From Gemmatimonadales bacterium (lineage in GTDB: Bacteria; Gemmatimonadota; Gemmatimonadetes; Gemmatimonadales; GWC2-71-9): 14,114 nucleotides of DNA. A program made the translations under genes and the position numbers. The stretch covers positions 1 to 14,114 of the forward strand of contig JAICPP010000067.1 in the NCBI GenBank assembly GCA_025929805.1. Reading direction: 5' to 3'. The notes below the pieces were generated by a model that ran no database searches, had not been told where the DNA came from, and was given only the letters and a program-made list of their open reading frames with translations. How positions within the stretch are numbered: position 1 is the first letter of the stretch; the number at the start of each line of letters is the position of its first letter. Below, one piece after another: positions 1 to 6,262 of the stretch.

Positions 1-22
1 ATGGCTCGAGCGAGGAGCGTTC

Positions 23-964
23 ATGGTAGCACAAGGTCAACCGAGGATCACCGTGCTGGGCATGACCGAGTCGGGGAGGGGGTGGGCCACGCTGGTCTCG
101 GGTGCAGGCTGGCCCGTGACCATCTACGATCCGGACGCTGCCCTCCTCCACAGCGGGGAGGAGGAGATCGCAAACCGGAAACGCCACCGGCTCGGCTCCG
201 GCATTCCAGTCCGCAGGGAGGATCGTGATAATTCCGGCCCGGGACAGCTCCGGCTGGGACGTAGTCTCCTGGATGCCGTCACCAACGCCGACTGGATCAT
301 CGATGCCACAGCCGGCGATCTACTCCACCGGCAGCGTCTATTGGAGCAGATAGAGCGCGCGGCGCGGTTGGCAGCCATCGTGACCTGCAGCGCACCAGGG
401 CTTTCGCCGACCGACCTGTGTGCCCGATTGCGCCGGCCCAGCCGACTCCTGGTGGCCTGTGCGCTGGACCCGGTCGAGCACATACCGGCGGTAGAGGTGG
501 TGCCGGGACCCTTGACGGATCCGGCTGTCCTGGATGAGCTCCGAGCTTGGCTCCGCAAGCTGGGGCGTCTTCCCATCGTGCTCCACAAGGAAGTTCCCGG
601 CAACGCCACCGGCCGGATTGCCGTCGCCATGTGGCGCGAATGCATTCGTCTGGTGCTGGACGGCGTGTTGGATGTGCGGGAGGTGGACGCGCTGATCTCG
701 TCAGGCCTAGCTGCCCGCTGGGCCGCGGCAGGACCGTTTCAAACAGCGTACCTGGAGGCGGGTGAGCGCCAGACGGCCCAATTAAGCGCTATGCTCAGAG
801 CGCTGGAAACACGCTGGGAGGGTGATACCAGCTTCCAGCTTCCCCATGCCGAACATCAGCATCTGATTCGCCTGATCGAGCGAGCGTATGACGGGGAGGG
901 TGACGTGCTCAAGGGTGCGCGGGACGAGCGGCTAGCCGAGCTGAGAAGGATCGTGGGCTATTGA
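23..964 (+). CDS. 3-hydroxyacyl-CoA dehydrogenase-like protein, probably catalytically altered
   Basis: The 313-residue protein has the two-domain layout of the 3-hydroxyacyl-CoA dehydrogenase / carnitine dehydrogenase / L-gulonate 3-dehydrogenase family. An N-terminal Rossmann segment (VLGMTESGRGWA, about residues 11-22, then 'TIYDPD') is followed by a 'PAVEVVPG' strand and a C-terminal helical domain with 'GRIAVAMWRE' and 'AGPFQTAYL'. Several normally invariant positions differ. The GxGxxG loop reads GMTESG. The 'GHPFNP' catalytic His stretch reads ACALDP. The 'SSTSG' stretch reads CSAPG. The 'GFVGNR' Asn reads GNATGR. These come from by-eye alignment to family motifs I know, so loss of the normal dehydrogenase activity is an inference. 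The start is ATG at 23, with GAGGAG at 12-17 and 5 nt spacing. It ends 7 bp inside the convergent outer-membrane gene. The fold assignment is firm; the substrate is unknown. Confidence 0.8.
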   Translation: MVAQGQPRITVLGMTESGRGWATLVSGAGWPVTIYDPDAALLHSGEEEIANRKRHRLGSGIPVRREDRDNSGPGQLRLGRSLLDAVTNADWIIDATAGDLLHRQRLLEQIERAARLAAIVTCSAPGLSPTDLCARLRRPSRLLVACALDPVEHIPAVEVVPGPLTDPAVLDELRAWLRKLGRLPIVLHKEVPGNATGRIAVAMWRECIRLVLDGVLDVREVDALISSGLAARWAAAGPFQTAYLEAGERQTAQLSAMLRALETRWEGDTSFQLPHAEHQHLIRLIERAYDGEGDVLKGARDERLAELRRIVGY

Positions 965-1800
965 CGCTTGAAGGGGTGCTCGAAGCTGAGATAGAGGAAA
1001 ACTCCATCCTCTGCGGACTTGGGAGATACTGCGACGGTATACGCGACCCCGGGCACGATCTGTAAGCCACCGCTGACATCGAAGGCCGCACGGATTCCGG
1101 GACTGATGAAGGTGGTCTCTTCCCCCCGGGTAGTTCCATCCCCTACCGCTGATTCCTCCCACAGCCAGAGTGCTTCCACCAGCAAGTTGAGTGACGGCCG
1201 AAACAGCCAGATTAAACTCGCCCCCACATTGCGGCTGAACGTCGTTGCGCTGCCGCCCGCCGGGCTTCGTGCCGAGGGCGTGACGGTAAGGCCTGCGTTG
1301 GCGTGAAAGACAAATTCCGTATCCGGGACTATGGTCAGGGGAAGGTTGCCCTGAAGACCTAGGGCTCCGGCTCCCCGCCCTGACTCCTCGCGTCCGGTGG
1401 GGAGAACCAAGCTGAAGCGCGGCGCCATGACCGTGCGGGCGTCGGGATGGCCCAGTAGCTGATATCGATAATTGAGCGCGATGTCGCCGAGCCCGGTTCC
1501 CGTGGTACTGCCATGCTCGAAGGGAACGGTATAGCTGAGCTGGTGGCGGATCCCCCCGAGCGGCCACTCCTGGGTCAAGGAGTAGGTCCAATCTCCTCCG
1601 TTAGCTCGCGCGAAGGTGCTAATGTGCTGAACGACACCTGATTCCTGATTATAGGCTTCTTCGATGAGGAAGCTGTTGTCTTGGATCTGTCCGAACAGCG
1701 ATCCGGGGGTGAGGTAAAGAAGAGCGTAAACGGGGAACGGTAAACGGTGAACGGGCCGCTCACCGCCCAACCGGTTTACCGTCGACTGTTCACTATTCAC
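958..1800 (-). CDS. Outer membrane beta-barrel protein (transporter / MetA-pathway phenol-degradation-like family)
   Basis: This is the last gene of the metal operon. The mature part (about 240 residues) is a run of alternating amphipathic strands rich in aromatics and Gly, such as 'QLSYTVPFEHGSTTGTGLGDIALNYRYQ', split here only by description as strands at about residues 85-115. 'RFSLVLPTGREESG' and 'FEHPFKRQ' near the end fit the PF13557-type 'transporter' barrels. The reading frame runs upstream into the ZIP gene. GTG at 1800 is the first plausible start after the ZIP stop (16 nt gap) and gives 280 residues. Before the hydrophobic segment (PFPVYALLYLTPG), the N-terminus is translated from a heptamer repeat, and no ATG, GTG or TTG lies between that GTG and the barrel. 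The Shine-Dalgarno signal is weak. The function is not proven; position suggests an outer-membrane passage for the metal system. Its last codons overlap the convergent gene. Confidence 0.7.
   Translation of the reverse strand: MNSEQSTVNRLGGERPVHRLPFPVYALLYLTPGSLFGQIQDNSFLIEEAYNQESGVVQHISTFARANGGDWTYSLTQEWPLGGIRHQLSYTVPFEHGSTTGTGLGDIALNYRYQLLGHPDARTVMAPRFSLVLPTGREESGRGAGALGLQGNLPLTIVPDTEFVFHANAGLTVTPSARSPAGGSATTFSRNVGASLIWLFRPSLNLLVEALWLWEESAVGDGTTRGEETTFISPGIRAAFDVSGGLQIVPGVAYTVAVSPKSAEDGVFLYLSFEHPFKRQ
1726..1800. repeat. Heptamer repeat: forward GTRARCG-type block facing a reversed block
   Basis: On the plus strand four heptads run without gaps: GTAAACG (1726), GGGAACG (1733), GTAAACG (1740) and GTGAACG (1747). 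After GGC come reversed units: CGCTCAC (1757), two 8-nt variants (1764, 1772), CGTCGAC (1780), TGTTCAC (1787) and TATTCAC (1794). The reversed block ends on the start codon of the outer membrane gene. The same unit and the same forward-then-reverse order recur at 11546-11700. Confidence 0.7.
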
Positions 1801-1816
1801 GCGTTTCTCGGATGGT

Positions 1817-3052
1817 TTACGCAGGAACGAAAAGACCGGTCGCGTACATGATGACCATACCGGCCAGGAGTCCGGCAACGTTGAGTGGTGCCGTGAGGCT
1901 ACCTCCCGGCCGGCGGGCAAAAAGCCGCCACAGCTCGTACACCACCTGTGCGATGGCTCCCGCGCCAACAGCGAGAAAGAGAGTGGTCCAAACTGGGGAG
2001 TAGGTGAATCCACCGAACCAGGCACCCAGAATAGTGGGTACACCCGCCAACAGGCCCAGCAATATCAGAGACGTGGTCCTGGGCCGTTCCTGAGCCAGGG
2101 GGCTCACAATCCCCAATCCTTCCGTGGTGTTGTGCAGCAGGAAGCCGATCACCAGGAATGTTCCCAACGCAATCTCCCCGCTGGCATACGACGTCCCGAT
2201 GGCAAGTCCCTCGCCCAGATTATGAAGGCCGATCCCCAGCGCTATCAGTCCTGCCACATAGAGTGGTGACCGCTCCCCGCGTTCGCCCGCGCGCCAACGT
2301 CCCACGGCCGCAAGCACCAGCGGCGTCCCCAACGCTCCAAGGAGAACCAGCGCGGGCCCCTGAAAGGCAGCCGCCACCAGCGATGACGTCTCGACGGACT
2401 CCACCAACGAGCTGACCCCCAGAAAGACCAGCAGGCCGATGGTGAGGCTCAGGAAGAAGTCGATCCACTTCCGATCGACCGCGCGCACGAAGGGAAGCCA
2501 CAGCAGGCCGATAAAGACCGGTATCACGCCGGCATAAATGCCAAGAAGGGCGAAGGTTGTGAGGTAGCGGGCATCGGCCCGGGGTGATTGGGCTGCTACA
2601 GCGACCTCGCCCGTGAAGGTAAGGCCGGTGCTGGTGACCAGAGCAACGGTATGGGGCTCGCCCTCTACCCAGGGGTAAGGGATGGTGATGGTGCGACTGT
2701 CCAGCCGGTCGAGCGTTCGGCTGCCATCTACTTGATGCACCCAGTTGGCGTCGTCAACCATGACCTGAGCAATCGTAACCGGCTCGGGTCCACCATTTAC
2801 GACATCAACCTCCATCACGCCGAACTGCGGCAGACGGATCCGCTCCACCGTGAGCTCTTCTACCGGGGGGAAGCTTTGGCGGAACACGCCGAGGGGGCCC
2901 ACCTGAATGAAGGCGACGACCAGTGCAGCCAGGAGCACCAGCGGAGCGAGACCCTTGAACCAGAGCGGCAGGACTCGGCGGCCGGCGCCTGGAGCAGCGG
3001 AGATCTCGGTCCGCGTGCTCGCCGGCTTGACCGGGAGGTCGAGCTTAGACAT
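1817..3052 (-). CDS. ZIP family divalent metal permease with an N-terminal extracytoplasmic domain
   Basis: The protein has 411 residues. The ZIP core (about 163-411) carries both signature metal-binding helices, HNLGEG at 277-282 and HNTTEG at 307-312, plus Glu373 in 'VVYELWR'. ZIP proteins move Zn, Fe, Mn or similar divalent ions inward. The N-terminus is unusual. A cytoplasmic tail is followed by a membrane helix at about 33-51, then roughly 100 residues of beta-rich sequence (about 58-158: 'ERIRLPQFGVMEVDVVNGG', 'ITIPYPWVEG', 'GLTFTGEVAV') that looks like an Ig/beta-sandwich domain outside the membrane, and only then the ZIP helices. The start is ATG at 3052 with GGAGG 7-8 nt upstream. 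It overlaps the oxidase stop by 8 bp, which suggests translational coupling. A longer frame upstream (to 3169) is only a shadow of the oxidase gene. Metal specificity cannot be read from the sequence. Confidence 0.88.
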   Translation of the reverse strand: MSKLDLPVKPASTRTEISAAPGAGRRVLPLWFKGLAPLVLLAALVVAFIQVGPLGVFRQSFPPVEELTVERIRLPQFGVMEVDVVNGGPEPVTIAQVMVDDANWVHQVDGSRTLDRLDSRTITIPYPWVEGEPHTVALVTSTGLTFTGEVAVAAQSPRADARYLTTFALLGIYAGVIPVFIGLLWLPFVRAVDRKWIDFFLSLTIGLLVFLGVSSLVESVETSSLVAAAFQGPALVLLGALGTPLVLAAVGRWRAGERGERSPLYVAGLIALGIGLHNLGEGLAIGTSYASGEIALGTFLVIGFLLHNTTEGLGIVSPLAQERPRTTSLILLGLLAGVPTILGAWFGGFTYSPVWTTLFLAVGAGAIAQVVYELWRLFARRPGGSLTAPLNVAGLLAGMVIMYATGLFVPA

Positions 3053-4058
3053 GGGGAGCCTCCACGAGGAAGATCCCGCTCCATCCCAGCTCGGCGAACT
3101 CGCTCTGGTGAGCGTGGAACATGAACGGACCGGCGTGCTTGTAGCTGAACTCCAAAACGGCGCGCTCACCCTGGCACAGCGCTACGGTGTCGGTCCACTC
3201 GTAACGCTGAAGGTCGGTGCCGGTGCGATATAGCCGAAACAGGTTTCCGTGCAAGTGGAACGAATTGAGCAGGTCGAACTCCGTCACGTTGACGAGGTAG
3301 ACGCGCACCAGTTCGCCTTGCCGGACCTTGATGGGATGCTGCTGATAGTGGAATGCGACGGTGTTGATGGCGTACACCTCGTTCTCGCCATCGAGGTTGG
3401 TGTCGAAGCCGTTCATCACCATCACCATCTCGTTGGCCGGAGGCCGCTCCGTCTTGGGATCTATGATGAACGCACCATAGAGGCCTTTGTGAATGTGCCG
3501 CTTGATCGGAACGGTGTGACAGTGATAGAGGTGCAGCCCGAACGGCTCGGCATCGAACTCGTACACGAAGCTCCGCCCCGGGTGCACCGGCTCAAAGGCA
3601 CCGTCCATGTTGGATGGATGGATGCCATGGAAGTGAATGCTGTGGGAATGCTTCCCTTTGTTGATGAATCGCACCCGGAGCCGGTCGCCTTCGGTGCATC
3701 GGATCGTGGGGCCCGGCACCTGGCCGTTGTAGGTCCATGCCGGGTAGAACACACCCGGGGCAACCTCGATCTCACGATCTTCAGCTACCAGCTCGTACTC
3801 ACGAAGGACTTGTCCCGAGGGCAGGCGAGACACCGATCCCCCGTCGAAATGGGTGAGGAACGCCGTGGGATTAAACGAGCCGGGCGTGAGCTGACCCACG
3901 GTCATCATGTCGTGATGGGACGCCTGTCCCTGCCCAGCCTTTGCGTTGCCCTGAGCCAGCCCCGGAAGGGCCAACACACTCCCGCCGGCGGCCAGACCGA
4001 CCGTGCCCAGCGCCCCGACTTTCAGCAAGTCTCTTCGTGTCAACGATGGATCAGCCAT
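3045..4058 (-). CDS. Tat-exported two-domain multicopper oxidase (type 1 copper in domain 1)
   Basis: The 337-residue protein begins with a twin-arginine signal (TRRDLLKVGALG, residues 7-18) and a hydrophobic stretch ending near 'LAQG', so it should be folded and exported to the periplasm. Two cupredoxin domains follow. All four HxH pairs of a trinuclear copper centre are present: H142/H144, H179/H181, H268/H270 and H315/H317. The type 1 site lies in domain 1: H139, C180 and H188, with Leu193 at the axial position. In domain 2 the equivalent HCH is HAH (315-317), so that domain lacks type 1 copper. The loop from C180 to H188 is long, as in NirK-like proteins. The full His set nevertheless argues for an oxygen-reducing oxidase, not a nitrite reductase. 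The operon suggests Mn(II), Fe(II) or Cu(I) as substrate (inferred). The start ATG has GGGAG 8 nt upstream. Confidence 0.92.
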   Translation of the reverse strand: MADPSLTRRDLLKVGALGTVGLAAGGSVLALPGLAQGNAKAGQGQASHHDMMTVGQLTPGSFNPTAFLTHFDGGSVSRLPSGQVLREYELVAEDREIEVAPGVFYPAWTYNGQVPGPTIRCTEGDRLRVRFINKGKHSHSIHFHGIHPSNMDGAFEPVHPGRSFVYEFDAEPFGLHLYHCHTVPIKRHIHKGLYGAFIIDPKTERPPANEMVMVMNGFDTNLDGENEVYAINTVAFHYQQHPIKVRQGELVRVYLVNVTEFDLLNSFHLHGNLFRLYRTGTDLQRYEWTDTVALCQGERAVLEFSYKHAGPFMFHAHQSEFAELGWSGIFLVEAPHV

Positions 4059-4091
4059 GTAACGCTCCCGAGAAGCACCGGTCAGGGGGTA

Positions 4092-5444
4092 CTACATCCA
4101 GCTTCTGAATGTTCCAACCAACAACCAGGCATTGAGTCCGACGATGATGACGGCCACCGTCCAGGCCAGCGCGGCGAGGGGGCGGCTGTTTACGAACGCA
4201 CCCATCTTGCGCCGCTCGCTGGTGAAGGACACCAGCGGGACCACGGCGAAGGAGAGCTGCAGGCTCAGGATCACCTGGCTCAAGATGAGCAGTCCGCCGG
4301 CTCCACTCTCGCCGTACAGAGCGGTGACTATGACCGCGGGCACGATCGCGATCAGCCGGGTAATGAGTCTGCGGAGCCAGGCCGGCAACCGGATATCGAG
4401 GAAGCCTTCCATCACGATCTGGCCGGCAAGGGTTCCGGTGATGGTGGAGTTCTGGCCGGAAGCCAACAGAGCGACCGCGAACAATGTGCTCGCCAGCGTG
4501 GTGCCGAGCAGCGGCGTCAGCAGCCGATAGGCATCTCCGATCTCCGCCACCTCCTGGTTGCCGGTGCTGTGGAACGTGGCGGCGGCAAGGATCAGGATTG
4601 CAGCGTTGATGAAGAAGGCGAACAGGAGCGCTACCGTCGAATCGAGCGTAGCGAACCGGATGGCCTCACGCTTCGATTTATCGTCAGGCAGCACGTTCCG
4701 GGTCTGCACGATCGATGAATGCAGATAGAGATTGTGGGGCATGACCGTGGCGCCCAGAATGCCGATCGCGATATAGAGCATCAGCGGGTTGGTGACGATC
4801 TGGCTACTGGGTACCAGCCCCCGGGCGATCTCGGCCAGAGCAGGCTGGGCCATGAACAGTTCGATGGCAAAGCACACCCCGACTGTGGCGATGAGCGCGA
4901 TGACAAAGGCTTCGAGATACCGGAACCCCTTGTTCTGCAGCAGCAGGATCAACAACACGTCGAGCGCCGTGAGACAGACGCCCCAGATCAGCGGGATTCC
5001 AAACAGTAGATTGAGCGCGATAGCCGCCCCGATCACCTCGGCCAGATCGCAGGCTGCGATGGCGATCTCACAGAGCACCCACAGACCGAAGCTCACCGGC
5101 CGGGAGTAGTGGTCGCGGCACGCCTGCGCCAGATCTCGGCCGGTCACGATACCCAGCTTGAGCGCCAGAGACTGGAGCAGAATGGCCATCAAGTTGGACA
5201 GCAGGATGACGCTCAGCAGGGTGTAGCCGAAGCGAGACCCACCGGCCAGGTCGGTGGCCCAGTTGCCCGGATCCATGTAGCCCACCGCCACCATGTAGCC
5301 GGGCCCTGCAAAGGCGAGCGCCTTCCGCCAAAAGGAAACTCCCTTCGGTACGTATACCGAGCGGTGGGACTCCGGCAGGCTCGGCTGAGTCCGGGGATAC
5401 CGCCAGCCGACGAGTGATTCCAACGGAGGGGTCGCAGCGCTCAC
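4092..5444 (-). CDS. mntH: NRAMP family Mn2+/Fe2+ : H+ symporter (MntH-like)
   Basis: The 450-residue inner-membrane importer has about eleven predicted helices. The helix-1 metal motif DPGN is at 58-61 ('GYMDPGNWATDLAGGS'), and the helix-6 motif with Ala232, Met235 and 'MPHNLYLHSS' is at about 235-244. These match the Asp, Asn, Ala and Met ligands known for bacterial Mn/Fe NRAMP transporters. The frame continues to a GTG at 5465. I chose GTG at 5444 because it has GAGG about 7 nt upstream and gives the common GTGA overlap with the stop of the regulator gene, while the upstream GTG lacks a ribosome site. It lies 33 bp before the oxidase gene and shares its operon. Regulation by the preceding DtxR/MntR-type protein through the operator at 6139-6161 is inferred. 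The family call is secure; Mn rather than Fe preference is suggested by the regulator's metal site. Confidence 0.95.
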   Translation of the reverse strand: MSAATPPLESLVGWRYPRTQPSLPESHRSVYVPKGVSFWRKALAFAGPGYMVAVGYMDPGNWATDLAGGSRFGYTLLSVILLSNLMAILLQSLALKLGIVTGRDLAQACRDHYSRPVSFGLWVLCEIAIAACDLAEVIGAAIALNLLFGIPLIWGVCLTALDVLLILLLQNKGFRYLEAFVIALIATVGVCFAIELFMAQPALAEIARGLVPSSQIVTNPLMLYIAIGILGATVMPHNLYLHSSIVQTRNVLPDDKSKREAIRFATLDSTVALLFAFFINAAILILAAATFHSTGNQEVAEIGDAYRLLTPLLGTTLASTLFAVALLASGQNSTITGTLAGQIVMEGFLDIRLPAWLRRLITRLIAIVPAVIVTALYGESGAGGLLILSQVILSLQLSFAVVPLVSFTSERRKMGAFVNSRPLAALAWTVAVIIVGLNAWLLVGTFRSWM

Positions 5445-6133
5445 TGGTCCCCCTCGCGAGCACACTGGAGCACGTGCCCAAGCTCCCGCCCAATCACATG
5501 CTGATCGCCACCCACCTCGATCGTCACCAGATCATCAAATGGCTGGCGATCGAGGACCCTGACCCGCACCCCCGGGCGGAGTCCGAGTGACGCGATGTAG
5601 CGGAGCCGCTCCGGCTGACTCTCGTGTACCCGGTGGATTTCGACAGTCTCACCCACGGGTACATCCGAGAGCGCAGTGCACGCGGGCTCGTGAATGGAGC
5701 CATCAACTGTGGGGATGGGATCCCCATGGGGATCAACCACGGGATTTCCGAGGGCCGTGGCCATACGCTCGACCATGGTGTCCGATACGGCGTGTTCCAA
5801 TCGCTCCGCCTCTTCATGCACGGTATCCCAGGAGTATCCCAGAAATTCAACCAGGTAGGCTTCAATCAGGCGATGTCGTCGAACCATGCGGAGCGCAGCG
5901 CGACGGCCCTCATCGGTGAGCTGGACGCCGCGATATGGAACGTGCTCGAGTAGGCCGTGCTCAGACAAACGCTTGACCATGCCCGTCACCGAAGGTGGTG
6001 ACAGCGCCAGCAGATGAGCGATCTCACTGGTCGAAGCCGGCCGGCCTTCCGGTGAAAGTTGGTAGATGGCCTTGAGATAGTCTTCGACCGAACGGGTCAG
6101 CGACTCACTGGCAATAGCGGCGTTCACACTCAC
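5441..6133 (-). CDS. mntR: DtxR/MntR-family metal-dependent transcriptional repressor
   Basis: The 230-residue protein has three parts: a winged helix-turn-helix (about 14-75, 'SPPSVTGMVKRLSEHGLL'), a metal-binding dimerisation domain (about 80-150, 'MVRRHRLIEAYL', 'HEEAERLEHAVSD', 'DPHGDPIP'), and a C-terminal FeoA/SH3-like domain (about 155-225). By eye against DtxR, the Met10 position is Asp18 and the Cys102 position is Glu110, while Glu113 and His114 are kept. Asp and Glu at these places are typical of Mn-responsive MntR rather than iron-responsive DtxR/IdeR. The C-terminal SH3-like domain is instead a DtxR/IdeR trait, and Lys21 stands where B. subtilis MntR has Glu11. It is the first gene of the metal operon and overlaps mntH by 4 bp. 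The GTG start at 6133 is favoured over GTG at 6127, but neither has a good ribosome site. Probable autoregulation comes from the promoter-operator just upstream. Confidence 0.9.
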   Translation of the reverse strand: MSVNAAIASESLTRSVEDYLKAIYQLSPEGRPASTSEIAHLLALSPPSVTGMVKRLSEHGLLEHVPYRGVQLTDEGRRAALRMVRRHRLIEAYLVEFLGYSWDTVHEEAERLEHAVSDTMVERMATALGNPVVDPHGDPIPTVDGSIHEPACTALSDVPVGETVEIHRVHESQPERLRYIASLGLRPGVRVRVLDRQPFDDLVTIEVGGDQHVIGRELGHVLQCAREGDQ

Positions 6134-6138
6134 CCCGG

Positions 6139-6161
6139 ATAATTTAGGATAGCCTAATTAT
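6139..6161. promoter_or_regulatory. DtxR/MntR-type operator overlapping the -10 box
   Basis: The AT-rich imperfect palindrome has core TTTAGGATAGCCTAA and flanks ATAA / TTAT. It matches the left and central part of the DtxR/IdeR consensus (TTAGGTTAGSCTAACCTAA) closely and also resembles MntR boxes of the TTTAGG-type. It stands out from its GC-rich surroundings and lies directly over the predicted -10 and start point. A bound repressor would therefore block RNA polymerase. That the repressor is the adjacent gene product is inferred. Confidence 0.72.
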
Positions 6162-6185
6162 CTCGTGTGAGGACGCTAAAGTCAA
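6157..6185 (-). promoter_or_regulatory. Predicted sigma70-type promoter of the metal operon
   Basis: Read on the minus strand, TTGACT (6185-6180) is followed by exactly 17 bp and then GATAAT (6162-6157). Each hexamer differs by one base from the TTGACA/TATAAT consensus. Transcription would start near 6150, giving a short leader to the GTG at 6133. The -10 box lies inside the palindrome at 6139-6161. Confidence 0.72.
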
Positions 6186-6262
6186 GTTTGTCGGGCGCCA
6201 AAAAGCTTATGAGCATCCAGCCCGGCCAACATTGGTAGGTACCGGGGTGGATTACCTAAGAC

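Noticed and set aside
1817..3169. Longer ZIP frame starting at 3169
   Set aside because: The extra 39 residues overlap the oxidase's conserved domain 2 in another frame and lack a ribosome site, while ATG 3052 has GGAGG in place.
3045..4058. Copper nitrite reductase (NirK) as the identity of the oxidase
   Set aside because: The NirK-like loop is present, but four complete HxH pairs indicate a trinuclear oxygen-reducing centre, which NirK lacks.
3249..4718. A 489-codon plus-strand open frame opposite the oxidase and mntH genes
   Set aside because: It is antisense to two firmly identified genes, has low-complexity His/Glu/Gln-rich composition and no known domain. Such long shadows are expected in GC-rich DNA.
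6236..6258. Inverted repeat TAGGTA / TACCTA before the regulator promoter
   Set aside because: Half-sites recall DtxR boxes, but the 11-bp separation is wrong for that family. There is also no T-run for a terminator, and 6-bp arms can arise by chance.
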